Positions 8,503-18,725 of a DNA stretch of 64,000 nucleotides are shown here, one piece after another; positions within the stretch are counted from its first letter, which is position 1; each line of letters opens with the position of its first letter. A program made the translations under genes and the position numbers. Under the pieces are notes generated by a model. The model searched no databases and was not told the origin of the DNA. It saw only the letters and a program-made list of their open reading frames with translations. The DNA comes from Sulfuritalea sp. (GTDB taxonomy: Bacteria > Pseudomonadota > Gammaproteobacteria > Burkholderiales > Rhodocyclaceae). The stretch spans positions 310,001 through 374,000 of the forward strand of contig JADJVS010000015.1 of the NCBI GenBank assembly GCA_016710465.1, written 5' to 3'.

Positions 8503-8508
8503 ATTATA
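8503..8508 (-). promoter_or_regulatory. Likely -10 box of prfB
   Basis: A perfect TATAAT reads on the minus strand 27 bp before the prfB ATG. The upstream -35 position is GC-rich with no TTGACA-like match, so support rests on the -10 alone. Confidence 0.4.
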
Positions 8509-8605
8509 CCCGCCGGCCGGGCGCCGCCGCCGCGTCGGGGCGCGCGCAAGGCGTCACTGCCGGGCCTGTGCTAGCCTGATGTCTTTTCGTTCCAGGACGT
8601 TCGCG

Positions 8606-9337
8606 ATGACCGAAATGATGTTCTACGAGCGCGTGGCGCCGCTCAATGAGGCGCGGCATGTCGCGCTGAAGGTGCTGCCGGCAAAAACCTTCGCCTACGC
8701 CGCGCGGACCAACTCGGTGCCGATCGTCGGCAGCGAGTTCTTCGAGTGCGCCCGCGAATATCCCATTGTGTTCGTGCAGGGGCAGACCTGTCCGCTGCCC
8801 GCCGTGCTGCTGGGCCTGCGCGAAAGCGAGAACCTGTATGTCGACACCACGGGTAAATGGGATGCGCGCTATGTTCCGGCCTTCGTCCGGCGCTATCCCT
8901 TCGTCCCGGCCAAAGGGCCGCAAGACGATTTGCTGGTGTGTATCGACGAGGCCTCGCCGTGTTTCAGCGAAGCCGAGGGCGAGGCCTTGTTCGCGGATGG
9001 CAAACCGACGGCGCAACTGGAGCATGCGATCCGCTTCTTGCGCGAGTTTCACCAGTCGGCGGCCGCCACGGAGCGGATGTGCCTTCGCCTGGCCGAACTC
9101 GGGCTGCTGCGGCAGGCGGATTCGGTGGCCGAACTCAAGGATGGTTCGCGCTTCCGCCTCAACGGACTGCAGGTGGTCGACGAGGCCAAGCTGCGCGCGC
9201 TCGACAAGGAGGCAGTGCAGGAGTTGTTCGGCAACGGCGGCCTCGCGCTGATCCATGCACATCTCATTTCCCTGGGCAATCTGGCGGGGCTGGTGGACCG
9301 CTTGAGCAAGCGCGGCAAGCGGCGCAAGAAGGCCTGA
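8606..9337 (+). CDS. SapC family protein
   Basis: 243 residues beginning MTEMMFYERVAPLN, with the conserved layout of the SapC family (PF07277-type): an N-terminal segment mentioning restoration of FVPAEF-like positions (here TNSVPIVGSEFFECAREYPIVF), the LLGLRESENLYVD stretch and a C-terminal LNGLQVVDEAKLRAL region. The family was named from the S-layer-linked SapC of Campylobacter, and its biochemical role is not established. ATG 8606 is preceded by AGGACG. It stands alone between divergent prfB and the pyrG operon. Confidence 0.8.
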   Translation: MTEMMFYERVAPLNEARHVALKVLPAKTFAYAARTNSVPIVGSEFFECAREYPIVFVQGQTCPLPAVLLGLRESENLYVDTTGKWDARYVPAFVRRYPFVPAKGPQDDLLVCIDEASPCFSEAEGEALFADGKPTAQLEHAIRFLREFHQSAAATERMCLRLAELGLLRQADSVAELKDGSRFRLNGLQVVDEAKLRALDKEAVQELFGNGGLALIHAHLISLGNLAGLVDRLSKRGKRRKKA

Positions 9338-9350
9338 GCGCTTGAACGGG

Positions 9351-9373
9351 GCGCCGGATCGCCCGTCCGGCGC
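9351..9373 (+). terminator. Possible terminator after the SapC-family gene
   Basis: Perfect 8-bp arms GCGCCGGA (9351-9358) and TCCGGCGC (9366-9373) with a 7-base loop follow the stop codon by 13 bp, then GGGCTTTC. The T-run is short, so termination may be weak. Confidence 0.4.
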
Positions 9374-9433
9374 GGGCTTTCAATCGGGCGGGAATTTTCC
9401 GCTATGATTGGAATTTCCCGCTGTAGCATTTCC

Positions 9434-11068
9434 ATGGCCAAATACGTTTTCGTCACGGGTGGTGTCGTGTCCAGTCTGGGCAAGGGCATCGCCGCCGCCA
9501 GCCTCGGGGCGATCCTCGAATCGCGCGGCATCAAGGTTACCCACCTCAAGCTCGACCCCTACATCAACGTCGACCCCGGCACCATGTCGCCGTTCCAGCA
9601 TGGCGAGGTGTTCGTCACCGAGGACGGCGCCGAGACCGACCTCGACCTGGGCCATTACGAGCGCTTCACCAGCGCCAAGATGGGCAAGCGCAACAACTTC
9701 ACCACCGGCCAGATCTACGAATCGGTGATCAAGAAGGAGCGGCGCGGCGAATATCTCGGCAAGACGGTGCAGGTGATCCCGCACATCACCGACGAGATCA
9801 AGCTCTACGTCAAGCGCGGCGCCGAGGGCGCCGACGTGGCCATCGTCGAAGTCGGCGGCACGGTGGGCGACATCGAGTCGCTGCCCTTCCTCGAAGCCAT
9901 CCGCCAGATGGGCATCCAGGAAGGGCGCCAGAACGCCTGCTACATCCACCTCACGCTGGTGCCCTGGATTGCCTCCGCCGGTGAATTGAAGACCAAGCCG
10001 ACCCAGCACTCGGTCAAGGACCTGCGCGAGATCGGCATCCAGCCCGACATCCTGCTGTGCCGCGCCGACCGGCCGATACCGGAGGACGAAAGGCGCAAGA
10101 TCGCCCTGTTCACCAACGTCCAGCCCGAAGCGGTGATCGCCGCGCTCGATGCCGATTCGATCTACAAGATTCCGGCCATGCTGCACGACCAGATGATCGA
10201 CGAGATCGTCTGCCACAAGCTCGGCATCCTGGCCAAGGCGGCGAATCTTTCGGTCTGGAAGAACCTGGTCGATGCGCTCGAGCATCCCCAGCACGAGGTC
10301 AACGTCGCCTTCGTCGGCAAATATGTCGACCTCACCGAGTCCTACAAGTCGCTGACCGAAGCCCTGGTCCATGCCGGCATCCATACCCGGAGTAAGGTGC
10401 ACATCCACTACATCGATTCCGAGGGGATCGAATCCGGCGGCACGGCGCCGCTGGAGAAAATGGATGCCATCCTCGTTCCCGGGGGCTTCGGCAAGCGCGG
10501 CACCGAAGGCAAGATCGCGGCGATTCGCTACGCGCGCGAACACAAGGTGCCCTATCTCGGCATCTGCCTCGGCATGCAACTCGCCACCATCGAGTTTTCG
10601 CGCCATGTCGCCGGCCTCGACGGCGCCAATAGCACCGAGTTCGATGCCGATACGCCGCATCCGGTCGTGGCGCTGATTACCGAATGGCAGGATCGCGAAG
10701 GCCGCGTCGAGAAGCGCGATGCGACCTCCAACCTCGGCGGCACCATGCGCCTCGGCGCCCAACGCTGCCCGATCAAGGCCGGCACCCTGGCGGCGCGGAT
10801 ATACGGCGCCGAGGTCAATGAGCGGCACCGCCATCGCTACGAGGTCAACAACATTTACGCCCCCAGGTTGGAGGCCGCCGGCATGGTGATCTCGGCGCGC
10901 ACGCCGAGCGAGGACCTGCCGGAGATGATGGAGCTTCCCGCTGAAATGCATCCCTGGTTTGTTGGCGTGCAGTTCCACCCCGAATTCACTTCCAATCCGC
11001 GTATCGGCCACCCGCTGTTTATTGCCTACATCAAGGCGGCCCTGGCCCACATGGGTGTTGCCCAGTGA
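9434..11068 (+). CDS. pyrG: CTP synthase
   Basis: Makes CTP from UTP with glutamine or ammonia. 544 residues: the N-terminal amidoligase domain begins MAKYVFVTGGVVSSLGKGI (P-loop), and the C-terminal class I glutamine amidotransferase carries the nucleophile motif CLGMQLA and the catalytic VQFHPEF. ATG 9434 matches the family start; an in-frame ATG 30 bp upstream is disregarded. First gene of the operon with kdsA, a DUF1330 gene, eno and ftsB. Its stop codon overlaps the kdsA start (GTGA). Confidence 0.98.
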   Translation: MAKYVFVTGGVVSSLGKGIAAASLGAILESRGIKVTHLKLDPYINVDPGTMSPFQHGEVFVTEDGAETDLDLGHYERFTSAKMGKRNNFTTGQIYESVIKKERRGEYLGKTVQVIPHITDEIKLYVKRGAEGADVAIVEVGGTVGDIESLPFLEAIRQMGIQEGRQNACYIHLTLVPWIASAGELKTKPTQHSVKDLREIGIQPDILLCRADRPIPEDERRKIALFTNVQPEAVIAALDADSIYKIPAMLHDQMIDEIVCHKLGILAKAANLSVWKNLVDALEHPQHEVNVAFVGKYVDLTESYKSLTEALVHAGIHTRSKVHIHYIDSEGIESGGTAPLEKMDAILVPGGFGKRGTEGKIAAIRYAREHKVPYLGICLGMQLATIEFSRHVAGLDGANSTEFDADTPHPVVALITEWQDREGRVEKRDATSNLGGTMRLGAQRCPIKAGTLAARIYGAEVNERHRHRYEVNNIYAPRLEAAGMVISARTPSEDLPEMMELPAEMHPWFVGVQFHPEFTSNPRIGHPLFIAYIKAALAHMGVAQ

Positions 11069-11895
11069 AGCTGTGCGGCTTTGATGTCGGGCTGGACCGG
11101 CCGCTGTTCCTGATCGCCGGCCCCTGCGTCATCGAATCGCGCGAACTGGCCTTCGATACGGCCGGCCAGTTGCAGGAGGTCTGTCGCAAGCTGGGACTGA
11201 ACTTCATCTACAAGTCGTCCTACGACAAGGCCAACCGCAGTTCCGGCAAATCGTTTCGCGGGCTGGGCATGGAGCAGGGCCTGGCCATCCTCGCCGATGT
11301 CCGCACGCAGTTGAACGTCCCGGTGCTGACCGACGTCCATGCCGAACACGAAGTGGCTGCCGTTGCCGCCGTGGTCGATGTGCTGCAGACGCCGGCTTTC
11401 CTGTGCCGGCAGACGGACTTCATCCAGGCTTGCGCTGCTTCGGGCAAGCCGGTGAATATCAAGAAGGGCCAGTTCATGGCGCCGGGCGACATGAAACAGG
11501 TGGTGCTCAAGGCGCGTGAAGTGAATGGTGGCGCCGACAACATCATGGTCTGCGAGCGCGGCGCCTCCTTCGGCTACAACAATTTGGTATCCGACATGCG
11601 CAGCCTCGCGATCATGCGCGAGACCGGCTGCCCGGTGGTGTTCGACGCCACGCACTCGGTGCAGTTGCCGGGTGGACAGGGCGATCGCAGCGGCGGTCAG
11701 CGCGAGTTCGTGCCGGTGTTGGCGCGCGCGGCGGTGGCTGTGGGCGTTGCCGGCCTGTTCATGGAAACCCACCCCGATCCCGACAAGGCCATGTCCGACG
11801 GCCCCAACGCCTGGCCGCTGCCAGAAATGGCGGGCCTCCTCGAAACCTTGCTGGAACTCGATACGCTGATCAAGCAGAAAGGAATGGCGACATGA
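11065..11895 (+). CDS. kdsA: 3-deoxy-D-manno-octulosonate 8-phosphate synthase
   Basis: Condenses phosphoenolpyruvate with arabinose 5-phosphate to KDO 8-phosphate for the lipopolysaccharide inner core. 276 residues, close to the family norm (about 284), with LIAGPCVIES near the N terminus, the YKSSYDKANRSS substrate loop and VVFDATHSVQLPGGQG. Begins at a GTG overlapping the pyrG stop, and its own stop overlaps the next ATG (ATGA), so the three genes are translationally coupled. Confidence 0.97.
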   Translation: MKLCGFDVGLDRPLFLIAGPCVIESRELAFDTAGQLQEVCRKLGLNFIYKSSYDKANRSSGKSFRGLGMEQGLAILADVRTQLNVPVLTDVHAEHEVAAVAAVVDVLQTPAFLCRQTDFIQACAASGKPVNIKKGQFMAPGDMKQVVLKAREVNGGADNIMVCERGASFGYNNLVSDMRSLAIMRETGCPVVFDATHSVQLPGGQGDRSGGQREFVPVLARAAVAVGVAGLFMETHPDPDKAMSDGPNAWPLPEMAGLLETLLELDTLIKQKGMAT

Positions 11896-12185
11896 GCAAG
11901 CATGCCTACATGGTGGTCGATGCACGTTCCTCCGATCCCGAACGCATGGTCGAATACCGCCGCCTGGCGCAGATCGCGGTCGAAAGGCACGGCGGCCGCT
12001 ACCTGGTGCGTGGCGCCCCCTATGAGACGGTTGAAGGCACCTGGCAACCTCAGCGCCTGGTGGTGCTGGAGTTTCCCAGCATGGAAGCGGCGCGGGGCTT
12101 TTACGACTCACCCGAATACCTTGCGGCACGCGAGGCCAGAGCCGGCGTGTCGGATTTCGACATACTGCTCGCCGAAGCCTATTGA
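11892..12185 (+). CDS. DUF1330 family small protein
   Basis: 97 residues with the dimeric alpha+beta barrel signature of DUF1330 (MSKHAYMVVDA..., GGRYLVRGAPYE, RLVVLEFPSMEAARGFYDSPEY). Such proteins have no assigned reaction. It overlaps kdsA by 4 bp and lies 21 bp before eno, in an arrangement I believe is frequent in Betaproteobacteria. Confidence 0.85.
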   Translation: MSKHAYMVVDARSSDPERMVEYRRLAQIAVERHGGRYLVRGAPYETVEGTWQPQRLVVLEFPSMEAARGFYDSPEYLAAREARAGVSDFDILLAEAY

Positions 12186-12206
12186 ATTCATTACGAGGAA
12201 ATCATC

Positions 12207-13493
<1,287 letters not shown>

Positions 13494-13509
13494 GCCGCCC
13501 CTACCGGTG

Positions 13510-13788
13510 ATGAACTGGCCGACGCTGGTCCTGCTCCTGATCATTGCCCTGCTGCAGTATCCCTTGTGGCTGGGCAAGGGAGGCTGGATCCGCGTCTGGG
13601 AGCACGAACGCCAGGTTCAGGCGCAGCGCGAGGTCAATCAGAAGCTGGAACAGCGCAACGCGGCGCTCGACGCTGAAGTGCGCGACCTGAAATCCGGCTA
13701 CGAGGCCATCGAGGAGCGCGCCCGCTACGAACTGGGCATGATCAAGGACGGCGAGGTCTTCGTCCAGGTGCCGCAGAAAAAGCCATGA
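13510..13788 (+). CDS. ftsB: Cell division protein FtsB
   Basis: 92 residues: one membrane helix (about residues 4-17, LVLLLIIALLQYPLW) followed by a coiled coil (about 30-65) and a short polar tail ending ELGMIKDGEVFVQV. FtsB forms the FtsQLB divisome complex. It is separated from eno by 16 bp, a conserved eno-ftsB pairing. A GTG directly before the ATG (13507) would add one residue. Confidence 0.93.
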   Translation: MNWPTLVLLLIIALLQYPLWLGKGGWIRVWEHERQVQAQREVNQKLEQRNAALDAEVRDLKSGYEAIEERARYELGMIKDGEVFVQVPQKKP

Positions 13789-13855
13789 ATCTTGACTCCC
13801 TTCGCCGCGCTGCAGCGACGAGGGCGCGCCGAGGTAGCGGCGTTGCCCGACTGAT

Positions 13856-14377
13856 TCACCCCGACTGGCACATCTCGCGATAGCGCCGCGCATTGGCGAC
13901 ATAGCCTTGCGCGGCCAGCAGCAGGCGAGCGACTTCCTCGTCGCTGAGTTCGCGCACCACCTTGCCCGGTGAGCCCATCACCAGCGAACGTTCGGGAATC
14001 ACCTTGCCCTCGGGGATCAGCGAGTTGGCGCCGATGATGCAGTGGCGACCGATTACGGCATGGTTGAGGATCACCGATTTGATGCCGATCAGCGACTGTT
14101 CGCCGACGGTGCAGCCGTGCAGCATCACCAAGTGGCCGACGGTGACGTTGGCGCCCAGCGTCAGCGGCACGCCTTCGTCGGCGTGCAGTACCGAACCGTC
14201 CTGGATGTTGCTGCCGGCGCCGATGGCGATGCTGTCATTGTCGGCGCGCAGCACCGCGCTCCACCAGATGCTGGCCTCGTCGCCGAGGCGCACGTCGCCG
14301 ATGACGGTGGCGTTGGGGGCGATCCAGGCGTCGCGTCCGAGGACGGGTTTCCTGTCGCCGAGCGTGTAGATGGCCAT
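13856..14377 (-). CDS. Gamma-class carbonic anhydrase family protein (left-handed beta-helix)
   Basis: 173 residues of hexapeptide-repeat beta-helix (DAWIAPNATVIGDVRLGDEASIWWSAVLRAD, NIQDGSVLHAD, VGHLVMLHGCTVG). Zinc-ligand histidines are expected in VLHAD, VGHLVMLHG, as in YrdA/PaaY-type proteins. Function may be carbonic anhydrase, acyltransferase-like or thioesterase-linked; the sequence alone does not decide. It converges on ftsB and lies 26 bp upstream of the helicase gene's stop codon. Confidence 0.85.
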   Translation of the reverse strand: MAIYTLGDRKPVLGRDAWIAPNATVIGDVRLGDEASIWWSAVLRADNDSIAIGAGSNIQDGSVLHADEGVPLTLGANVTVGHLVMLHGCTVGEQSLIGIKSVILNHAVIGRHCIIGANSLIPEGKVIPERSLVMGSPGKVVRELSDEEVARLLLAAQGYVANARRYREMCQSG

Positions 14378-14402
14378 GGGGGTTTTCTCCGCGCCTAGAG
14401 TT

Positions 14403-16334
14403 TCAGCGTTCGCGCTTCTTCCATTCGGGCTTGGCGCCGGCGGGTTTCTTCCAGTCCGGCTTCTTGCCTGCTGGCGGTGCGCGGCGAGGGGGGCGGGTGT
14501 CGACGAACTCGCCGGGCTCCATGACGCGCGCCTTGAACGCGAACTGGCGCACGCGGATGCGGCGCAGCACGTCCATCAGGTCGGGCGGCAAATTGGACGG
14601 CAGTTCGACCGAGCTGTAGTCGTCGAACAGGTTGATCTGGCCGATGTCCTTGCCGGCGATGCCGGCCTCGTTGGCGATGGCGCCGACGATTTCCTTGGGC
14701 AGCACGCCCTGATTGCGGCCGATCTCGATGCGGTAGCGCGCCAGTGTCCCCGGCGCGAAAGTGCGCTGTCTTACCGGCGTGTCGCTGCGGCCTTCCTTCG
14801 CCGGGCGCTCGCGGCGCGGCTCGGCGTCCGGATGGCTTTCGGGCGGTTTGGTGCTGGCTCTGGCGGGTTTGCGTTCGGTGTCGCGGGCAAAAGTCGGCGC
14901 TGGGGCGCTTTGCGTGCCTGGATTTCCGCTTCGCGGGACGGCAACGGCGACTGGCGCCGTGGCGGACGCGGACGCAGCGTCGCGCGGCGCATGGTCGTTG
15001 GCGCCCGGCATCTGCAGAGGACGTTCACGCGTCGCCAGCCAGGCCAGCGCGGCGGCGATCTCACGCGCGGCGATGTCCTGCTCGCTTTCCATGCGGCGCA
15101 CCACGTCGAAGAAGAAATCCAGCTTCTCGCCCTTGATGATGTCCACCACCTGCTGGGTAAATTGGGCAACGCGGCGGTTGGCTACCTCGCCCGGCGTCGG
15201 CATGGTGATGGCGGTGATTTTCTGCTTGGTGGCGCGTTCGATCAGCTTCAGCATGTACATTTCGCGCGGCGCCAGGAACAGGATGGCGCGGCCGGCGCGC
15301 CCGGCGCGGCCGGTACGGCCGATGCGATGCACGTAGGCTTCGGTGTCGTAGGGCACGTCGTAGTTGATGACATGGCTGACGCGTGCCACGTCCAGCCCGC
15401 GCGCGGCGACGTCGGTGGCGACCACGATGTCGATGGTGCCGGCCTTGAGTCGCTCGATCACCTGCTCGCGCAGGCCCTGGGTCAGGTCGCCGTTCAACGC
15501 CGCGACGGAATAGCCGCGCGCTTCGAGCTTGTCTGCCAGTTCCACGGTGGCGGTCTTGGTGCGGACGAAGACGATGGCGGCGTCGAAATCATCTTCGACT
15601 TCGAGGATGCGCGTCAGCGCTTCCAGCTTTTGCCCGCTGTGCGTCTGGCAGTAGGACTGGCTGGTGGTGACCACGGTCGAGGTGGCCGAGCGGATCTTGA
15701 TTTCCTTTGGCTCGCGCAGGTGCTCGTGGGCGACGCGACGAATCACGTCGGGCATGGTGGCCGAGAACAGCGCGGTCTGGCGTTCGGCCGGCGTGTGCTC
15801 GAGGATCCACTTGACGTCGTCGATGAAGCCCATGCGCAGCATTTCGTCGGCTTCGTCCAGCACCAGCATGCGCAGGTTATTGAGCGCCAGGCTCTTGCGT
15901 TCCAGGTGGTCCATGACGCGGCCGGGAGTGCCGACGATGACATGGGTGCCGCGTGAGAGGGCGCGCAACTGCACCACCATGCTTTGCCCACCGTAGATCG
16001 GCAGCACATGGAAGCCGGGCATGTGGTGGGCGTACTTCTGCAAGGCCTCGGCGACCTGGATCGCCAGTTCACGGGTCGGCGTCAGGATCAGGGCCTGCGG
16101 CACGGCGCGGGCGAGGTCGATCTTCTGCAGCAGCGGCAGGGAGAAGGCGGCGGTCTTGCCGGTGCCGGTCTGAGCCTCGCCGAGGAGGTCATTGCCGGCC
16201 AGCAGCACCGGAATGCACGCCGCCTGGATGGGTGAGGGAGTCTCGTAGCCGACTTCGGCGAGGGCGTCGAGCAATGGTTTTGCCAGCCCGAGGGTATCGA
16301 AGCCCGCGGCTGTGGTGTCTTGGGTGGTGGTCAT
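14403..16334 (-). CDS. deaD: ATP-dependent RNA helicase of the DEAD-box family (DeaD/CsdA-like)
   Basis: 643 residues. The Q motif region (GYETPSPIQ) and motifs I (AQTGTGKTAAF), II (VLDEADEML), III (FSATMP) and VI (HRIGRTGRAGR) are all present. A C-terminal DbpA-type RNA-binding domain (RYRIEIGRNQGVLPKEIVGAIANEAGI...INLFDDYSSVELP) and a basic lysine/proline tail follow, as in DeaD, which acts in ribosome assembly and cold adaptation. ATG 16334 (MTTTQDT) is chosen over an upstream in-frame start that would encode a non-family arginine-rich extension. Confidence 0.92.
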   Translation of the reverse strand: MTTTQDTTAAGFDTLGLAKPLLDALAEVGYETPSPIQAACIPVLLAGNDLLGEAQTGTGKTAAFSLPLLQKIDLARAVPQALILTPTRELAIQVAEALQKYAHHMPGFHVLPIYGGQSMVVQLRALSRGTHVIVGTPGRVMDHLERKSLALNNLRMLVLDEADEMLRMGFIDDVKWILEHTPAERQTALFSATMPDVIRRVAHEHLREPKEIKIRSATSTVVTTSQSYCQTHSGQKLEALTRILEVEDDFDAAIVFVRTKTATVELADKLEARGYSVAALNGDLTQGLREQVIERLKAGTIDIVVATDVAARGLDVARVSHVINYDVPYDTEAYVHRIGRTGRAGRAGRAILFLAPREMYMLKLIERATKQKITAITMPTPGEVANRRVAQFTQQVVDIIKGEKLDFFFDVVRRMESEQDIAAREIAAALAWLATRERPLQMPGANDHAPRDAASASATAPVAVAVPRSGNPGTQSAPAPTFARDTERKPARASTKPPESHPDAEPRRERPAKEGRSDTPVRQRTFAPGTLARYRIEIGRNQGVLPKEIVGAIANEAGIAGKDIGQINLFDDYSSVELPSNLPPDLMDVLRRIRVRQFAFKARVMEPGEFVDTRPPRRAPPAGKKPDWKKPAGAKPEWKKRER

Positions 16335-16425
16335 GGCTGGCCTGCGCGCGGCAGGGTTCTCTGAAATGGGCGGACGAGGAAAAGCCTGTCCGCGCGGCCC
16401 TGCATTATCCCAGACTCGCAGGCAT

Positions 16426-17175
16426 TTAAATTGACTTCTTTTCGTACCGCTCCAGCGCACCGATCCACCCCAGCGCTGTCATGACGGCGGCGAATGCGGG
16501 CTCGGGCGGGGATTCAAAGATGATCGGCATGTTTGTGCGCGGATGTCGCAGCGTGATCCCGGTGCATGCCAGCAGCAAGCGATGGCAGTCGAAACGCCGC
16601 TGGAAGAATCGGTTGTGTACCCCTTTGCCCCAGGTGGCGTCGCCGACAATGGGGTGCGCGATGTGTTTGAGATGGCGCCGCAACTGGTGCTGGCGGCCGG
16701 TTTCGGGCGTGAGTTCGAGCAAGGCATATCGCGCATGCGGGTAACGATCGACGGTCGCGGCAATCTCGATGGTCGCCAGTCGGCGAAAGCTGGTGAACGC
16801 CGGCCGGGGCGGCGGGCGATCCGCCGGCGCCAGCTTGCGTCCGTGGTCGTCGAAGCGGCGGCTCAGGGCATGGTCGATCCGCCCGCTTTCCGCAGGCCAG
16901 CCGCGCACGATGGCGAGGTAGCGCTTGACGACTTCGTCGCGCTCGAACTGGCCGCCGACGATGCGCGCGCTCTCGGCGTCGAGCGCGAACAGCAATACGC
17001 CGGAGGTGCCCTTGTCGAGGCGGTGCACCGGATGGACATGGCGGCCAATCTGGTCGCGCAGGAGTTGCACGGCGAAGCGCGTTTCGTGGCGGTCGAGGTC
17101 GCTGCGATGGACCAGCAGGCCGGCGGGCTTGTGTACGGCGACGAGGTGATCGTCGCGATAGAGGACATCCAGCAT
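16426..17175 (-). CDS. truC: RluA-family pseudouridine synthase, TruC-like (tRNA position 65)
   Basis: 249 residues starting MLDVLYRDDHLVAVHKPAGLLVHRS. The catalytic aspartate lies in HRLDKGTSGVLLFA, and the family block LTPETGRQHQLRRHLKHIAHPIVGD is present. The short length without an S4 domain, and the opening LYRDDHLVAVHKP, match TruC rather than RluA/C/D. It lies 14 bp after the DUF2461 gene. Confidence 0.85.
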   Translation of the reverse strand: MLDVLYRDDHLVAVHKPAGLLVHRSDLDRHETRFAVQLLRDQIGRHVHPVHRLDKGTSGVLLFALDAESARIVGGQFERDEVVKRYLAIVRGWPAESGRIDHALSRRFDDHGRKLAPADRPPPRPAFTSFRRLATIEIAATVDRYPHARYALLELTPETGRQHQLRRHLKHIAHPIVGDATWGKGVHNRFFQRRFDCHRLLLACTGITLRHPRTNMPIIFESPPEPAFAAVMTALGWIGALERYEKKSI

Positions 17176-17189
17176 GCGGCGCGCGCCGC

Positions 17190-17864
17190 TCAGTAGGGCA
17201 CGCCCTGCGCTTCGCAGAGGAACTTCATCAGGGGCGAGGCCGCCGCGAAGCGCTCCGCGGCGAGCTTGACCAGGCCTTTGCCGGTGGCCTGGGAAGCGGA
17301 CAACGCCGTCAGGCCAATGAAATCCTTGCGCTTCAGGTCCTCGATTGCCGCATGCCCGGCGGCAAAACCACGCGGCGGGCGCGACAGGCTGTCACCGGCC
17401 AGCGCCCAGTGCGCGCCGAACTTCCTGTCGTCGCGCACGGCAAACCAGCGTTCGGGTTGTGCGGCGATCACATCGCGGATGCGGCCGAGCATGTCGGCAT
17501 CGGGATGCCAGCAGCCGGCGCCGAAAAAGCATTCGTCGGTGGCGATGTGAAGGTAGAAGCCGGGCGCATGGACGTCCTTGCCCAGTTCGTGGCGGAACTG
17601 GATGCCGATGTTGGTCTTGTAGGGCGTCTTGTCGCGGGCAAAGCGCGTGTCGCGATACACGCGCATCAGCGAGCCGCCCATCTTGCGCGGTTCGGCGCGG
17701 AAGTGCGGTGCGAATTTCCGCAATGGTTCCGCCATGGCGGCAATGAAGTCCAGTGCCGGCTCGCGGACGAATGTTTCGTAGCGGGCCTTGTTGGCCTCGA
17801 ACCAGGCCCTGTCGTTGTTGGCCGCCAGTTCGTCGAGGAAGCCGAGGGTGGCCTTGCCGAACAT
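17190..17864 (-). CDS. DUF2461 domain protein (TIGR02453 family)
   Basis: 224 residues with the family's conserved parts: LGFLDELAANNDRAWFEANK at the N terminus, MRVYRDTRFARDKTPYKTNIGIQF, PGFYLHI and FFGAGCWHPD. No reaction is established. It sits 9 bp after the alpha/beta hydrolase gene and is probably at the tail of that transcript. Confidence 0.85.
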   Translation of the reverse strand: MFGKATLGFLDELAANNDRAWFEANKARYETFVREPALDFIAAMAEPLRKFAPHFRAEPRKMGGSLMRVYRDTRFARDKTPYKTNIGIQFRHELGKDVHAPGFYLHIATDECFFGAGCWHPDADMLGRIRDVIAAQPERWFAVRDDRKFGAHWALAGDSLSRPPRGFAAGHAAIEDLKRKDFIGLTALSASQATGKGLVKLAAERFAAASPLMKFLCEAQGVPY

Positions 17865-17873
17865 GGCGGTCGT

Positions 17874-18698
17874 TCAGGCGGCGACCGCCAGGCGCGGACC
17901 GAGGCGGCGCGCCAGCCAGTTTTCGATTTTCGTCGCCGCGACGTGCCAGTGCGGCTCCATCATGATCATGTGTCCGGCGCGGGGAATCACGCAGGTCTCC
18001 GCGTTCCAGCCGCTTGCAGTGAAGTGCAGCAGGTTGCTGGAGAATATTGCGTCCAGTTCGCCACCCATGACCAGCGCCGGAATCTTCGGCCGGCCACGCA
18101 TCGGCGGACGCCAGGCCAGCGCCATCATTTCAGCGATGGCGGTGGTCGATTCGTCCTGCACCAGCGGCTTGAACGCAGCGAACTCCTCCGCCGTGACGTC
18201 GGGCGAGAAATACACTTCGCGCATCACGCGCACCGTTTTGTCGGTGTAGCGTCCGCGCACGGCACGGGCGGCTTCCTGGAGGAAATCCGGCTGGCGGGCA
18301 TTAAGCTGGATCGAGCAGGCGGCCAGTCCGGTGGTCGGCACCGGGGCCATCATCACCACGGCCGCGGCGGCACCTTTTTCCAGGTAGCGCTGGACCACCA
18401 GGGCGCCCATGGAATGCCCGATGAGTACTGGTGCGGTGGGCAGGTCGGCGACGACTTGCGCAACGTCGCCAGCGTAGTGGTCGAGGTCGTAGTGGTCGAG
18501 ATGCTCCTTGCCCTCGCTGGCGCCATGTCCGGAGAGGTCGACGGCATGGCAGTGATAACCGAGGCTGCTGAAGTGCGGCAGGAAATTCAGGTCCCAGCAG
18601 CCGGAATGGACGTAGCCGCCGTGGACGAAGACCAGGGGAGGGTGCCCGTTGGCTTTTTTTGCGGGGCGGTGCAGGGTATGCAGTTTGCGCTGTTTCAA
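17874..18698 (-). CDS. Alpha/beta hydrolase
   Basis: 274 residues with the oxyanion-hole motif HGGYVHSG, nucleophile elbow GHSMGA (Ser), an acid in the GGELDAIF region and the catalytic His in RAGHMIMMEPHWH, so a complete triad is plausible. Starts at TTG 18698 preceded by GGGGAG; an ATG start with comparable spacing is not visible. Last catabolic gene of the operon, 27 bp after the alcohol dehydrogenase. Could hydrolyse an ester, lactone or ring-cleavage product; the substrate is unknown. Confidence 0.85.
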   Translation of the reverse strand: MKQRKLHTLHRPAKKANGHPPLVFVHGGYVHSGCWDLNFLPHFSSLGYHCHAVDLSGHGASEGKEHLDHYDLDHYAGDVAQVVADLPTAPVLIGHSMGALVVQRYLEKGAAAAVVMMAPVPTTGLAACSIQLNARQPDFLQEAARAVRGRYTDKTVRVMREVYFSPDVTAEEFAAFKPLVQDESTTAIAEMMALAWRPPMRGRPKIPALVMGGELDAIFSSNLLHFTASGWNAETCVIPRAGHMIMMEPHWHVAATKIENWLARRLGPRLAVAA

Positions 18699-18725
18699 TG
18701 AATGCTCCCCGGGGCATGGTTGAGG

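Noticed and set aside
9380..11050. Long minus-strand open frame opposite pyrG
   Set aside because: pyrG is certain on the plus strand; the antisense frame is a codon-bias shadow without family features.
13785..13883. A 32-codon reading frame whose ATG overlaps the ftsB stop (MNLDSLRRAAAT...)
   Set aside because: It runs into the coding end of the convergent beta-helix gene, has arginine/alanine composition typical of random GC-rich frames and resembles nothing known to me.
14370..15956. Long plus-strand open frame opposite the DEAD-box helicase gene
   Set aside because: Mirror of the helicase frame, no ribosome-binding site and no recognisable domain.
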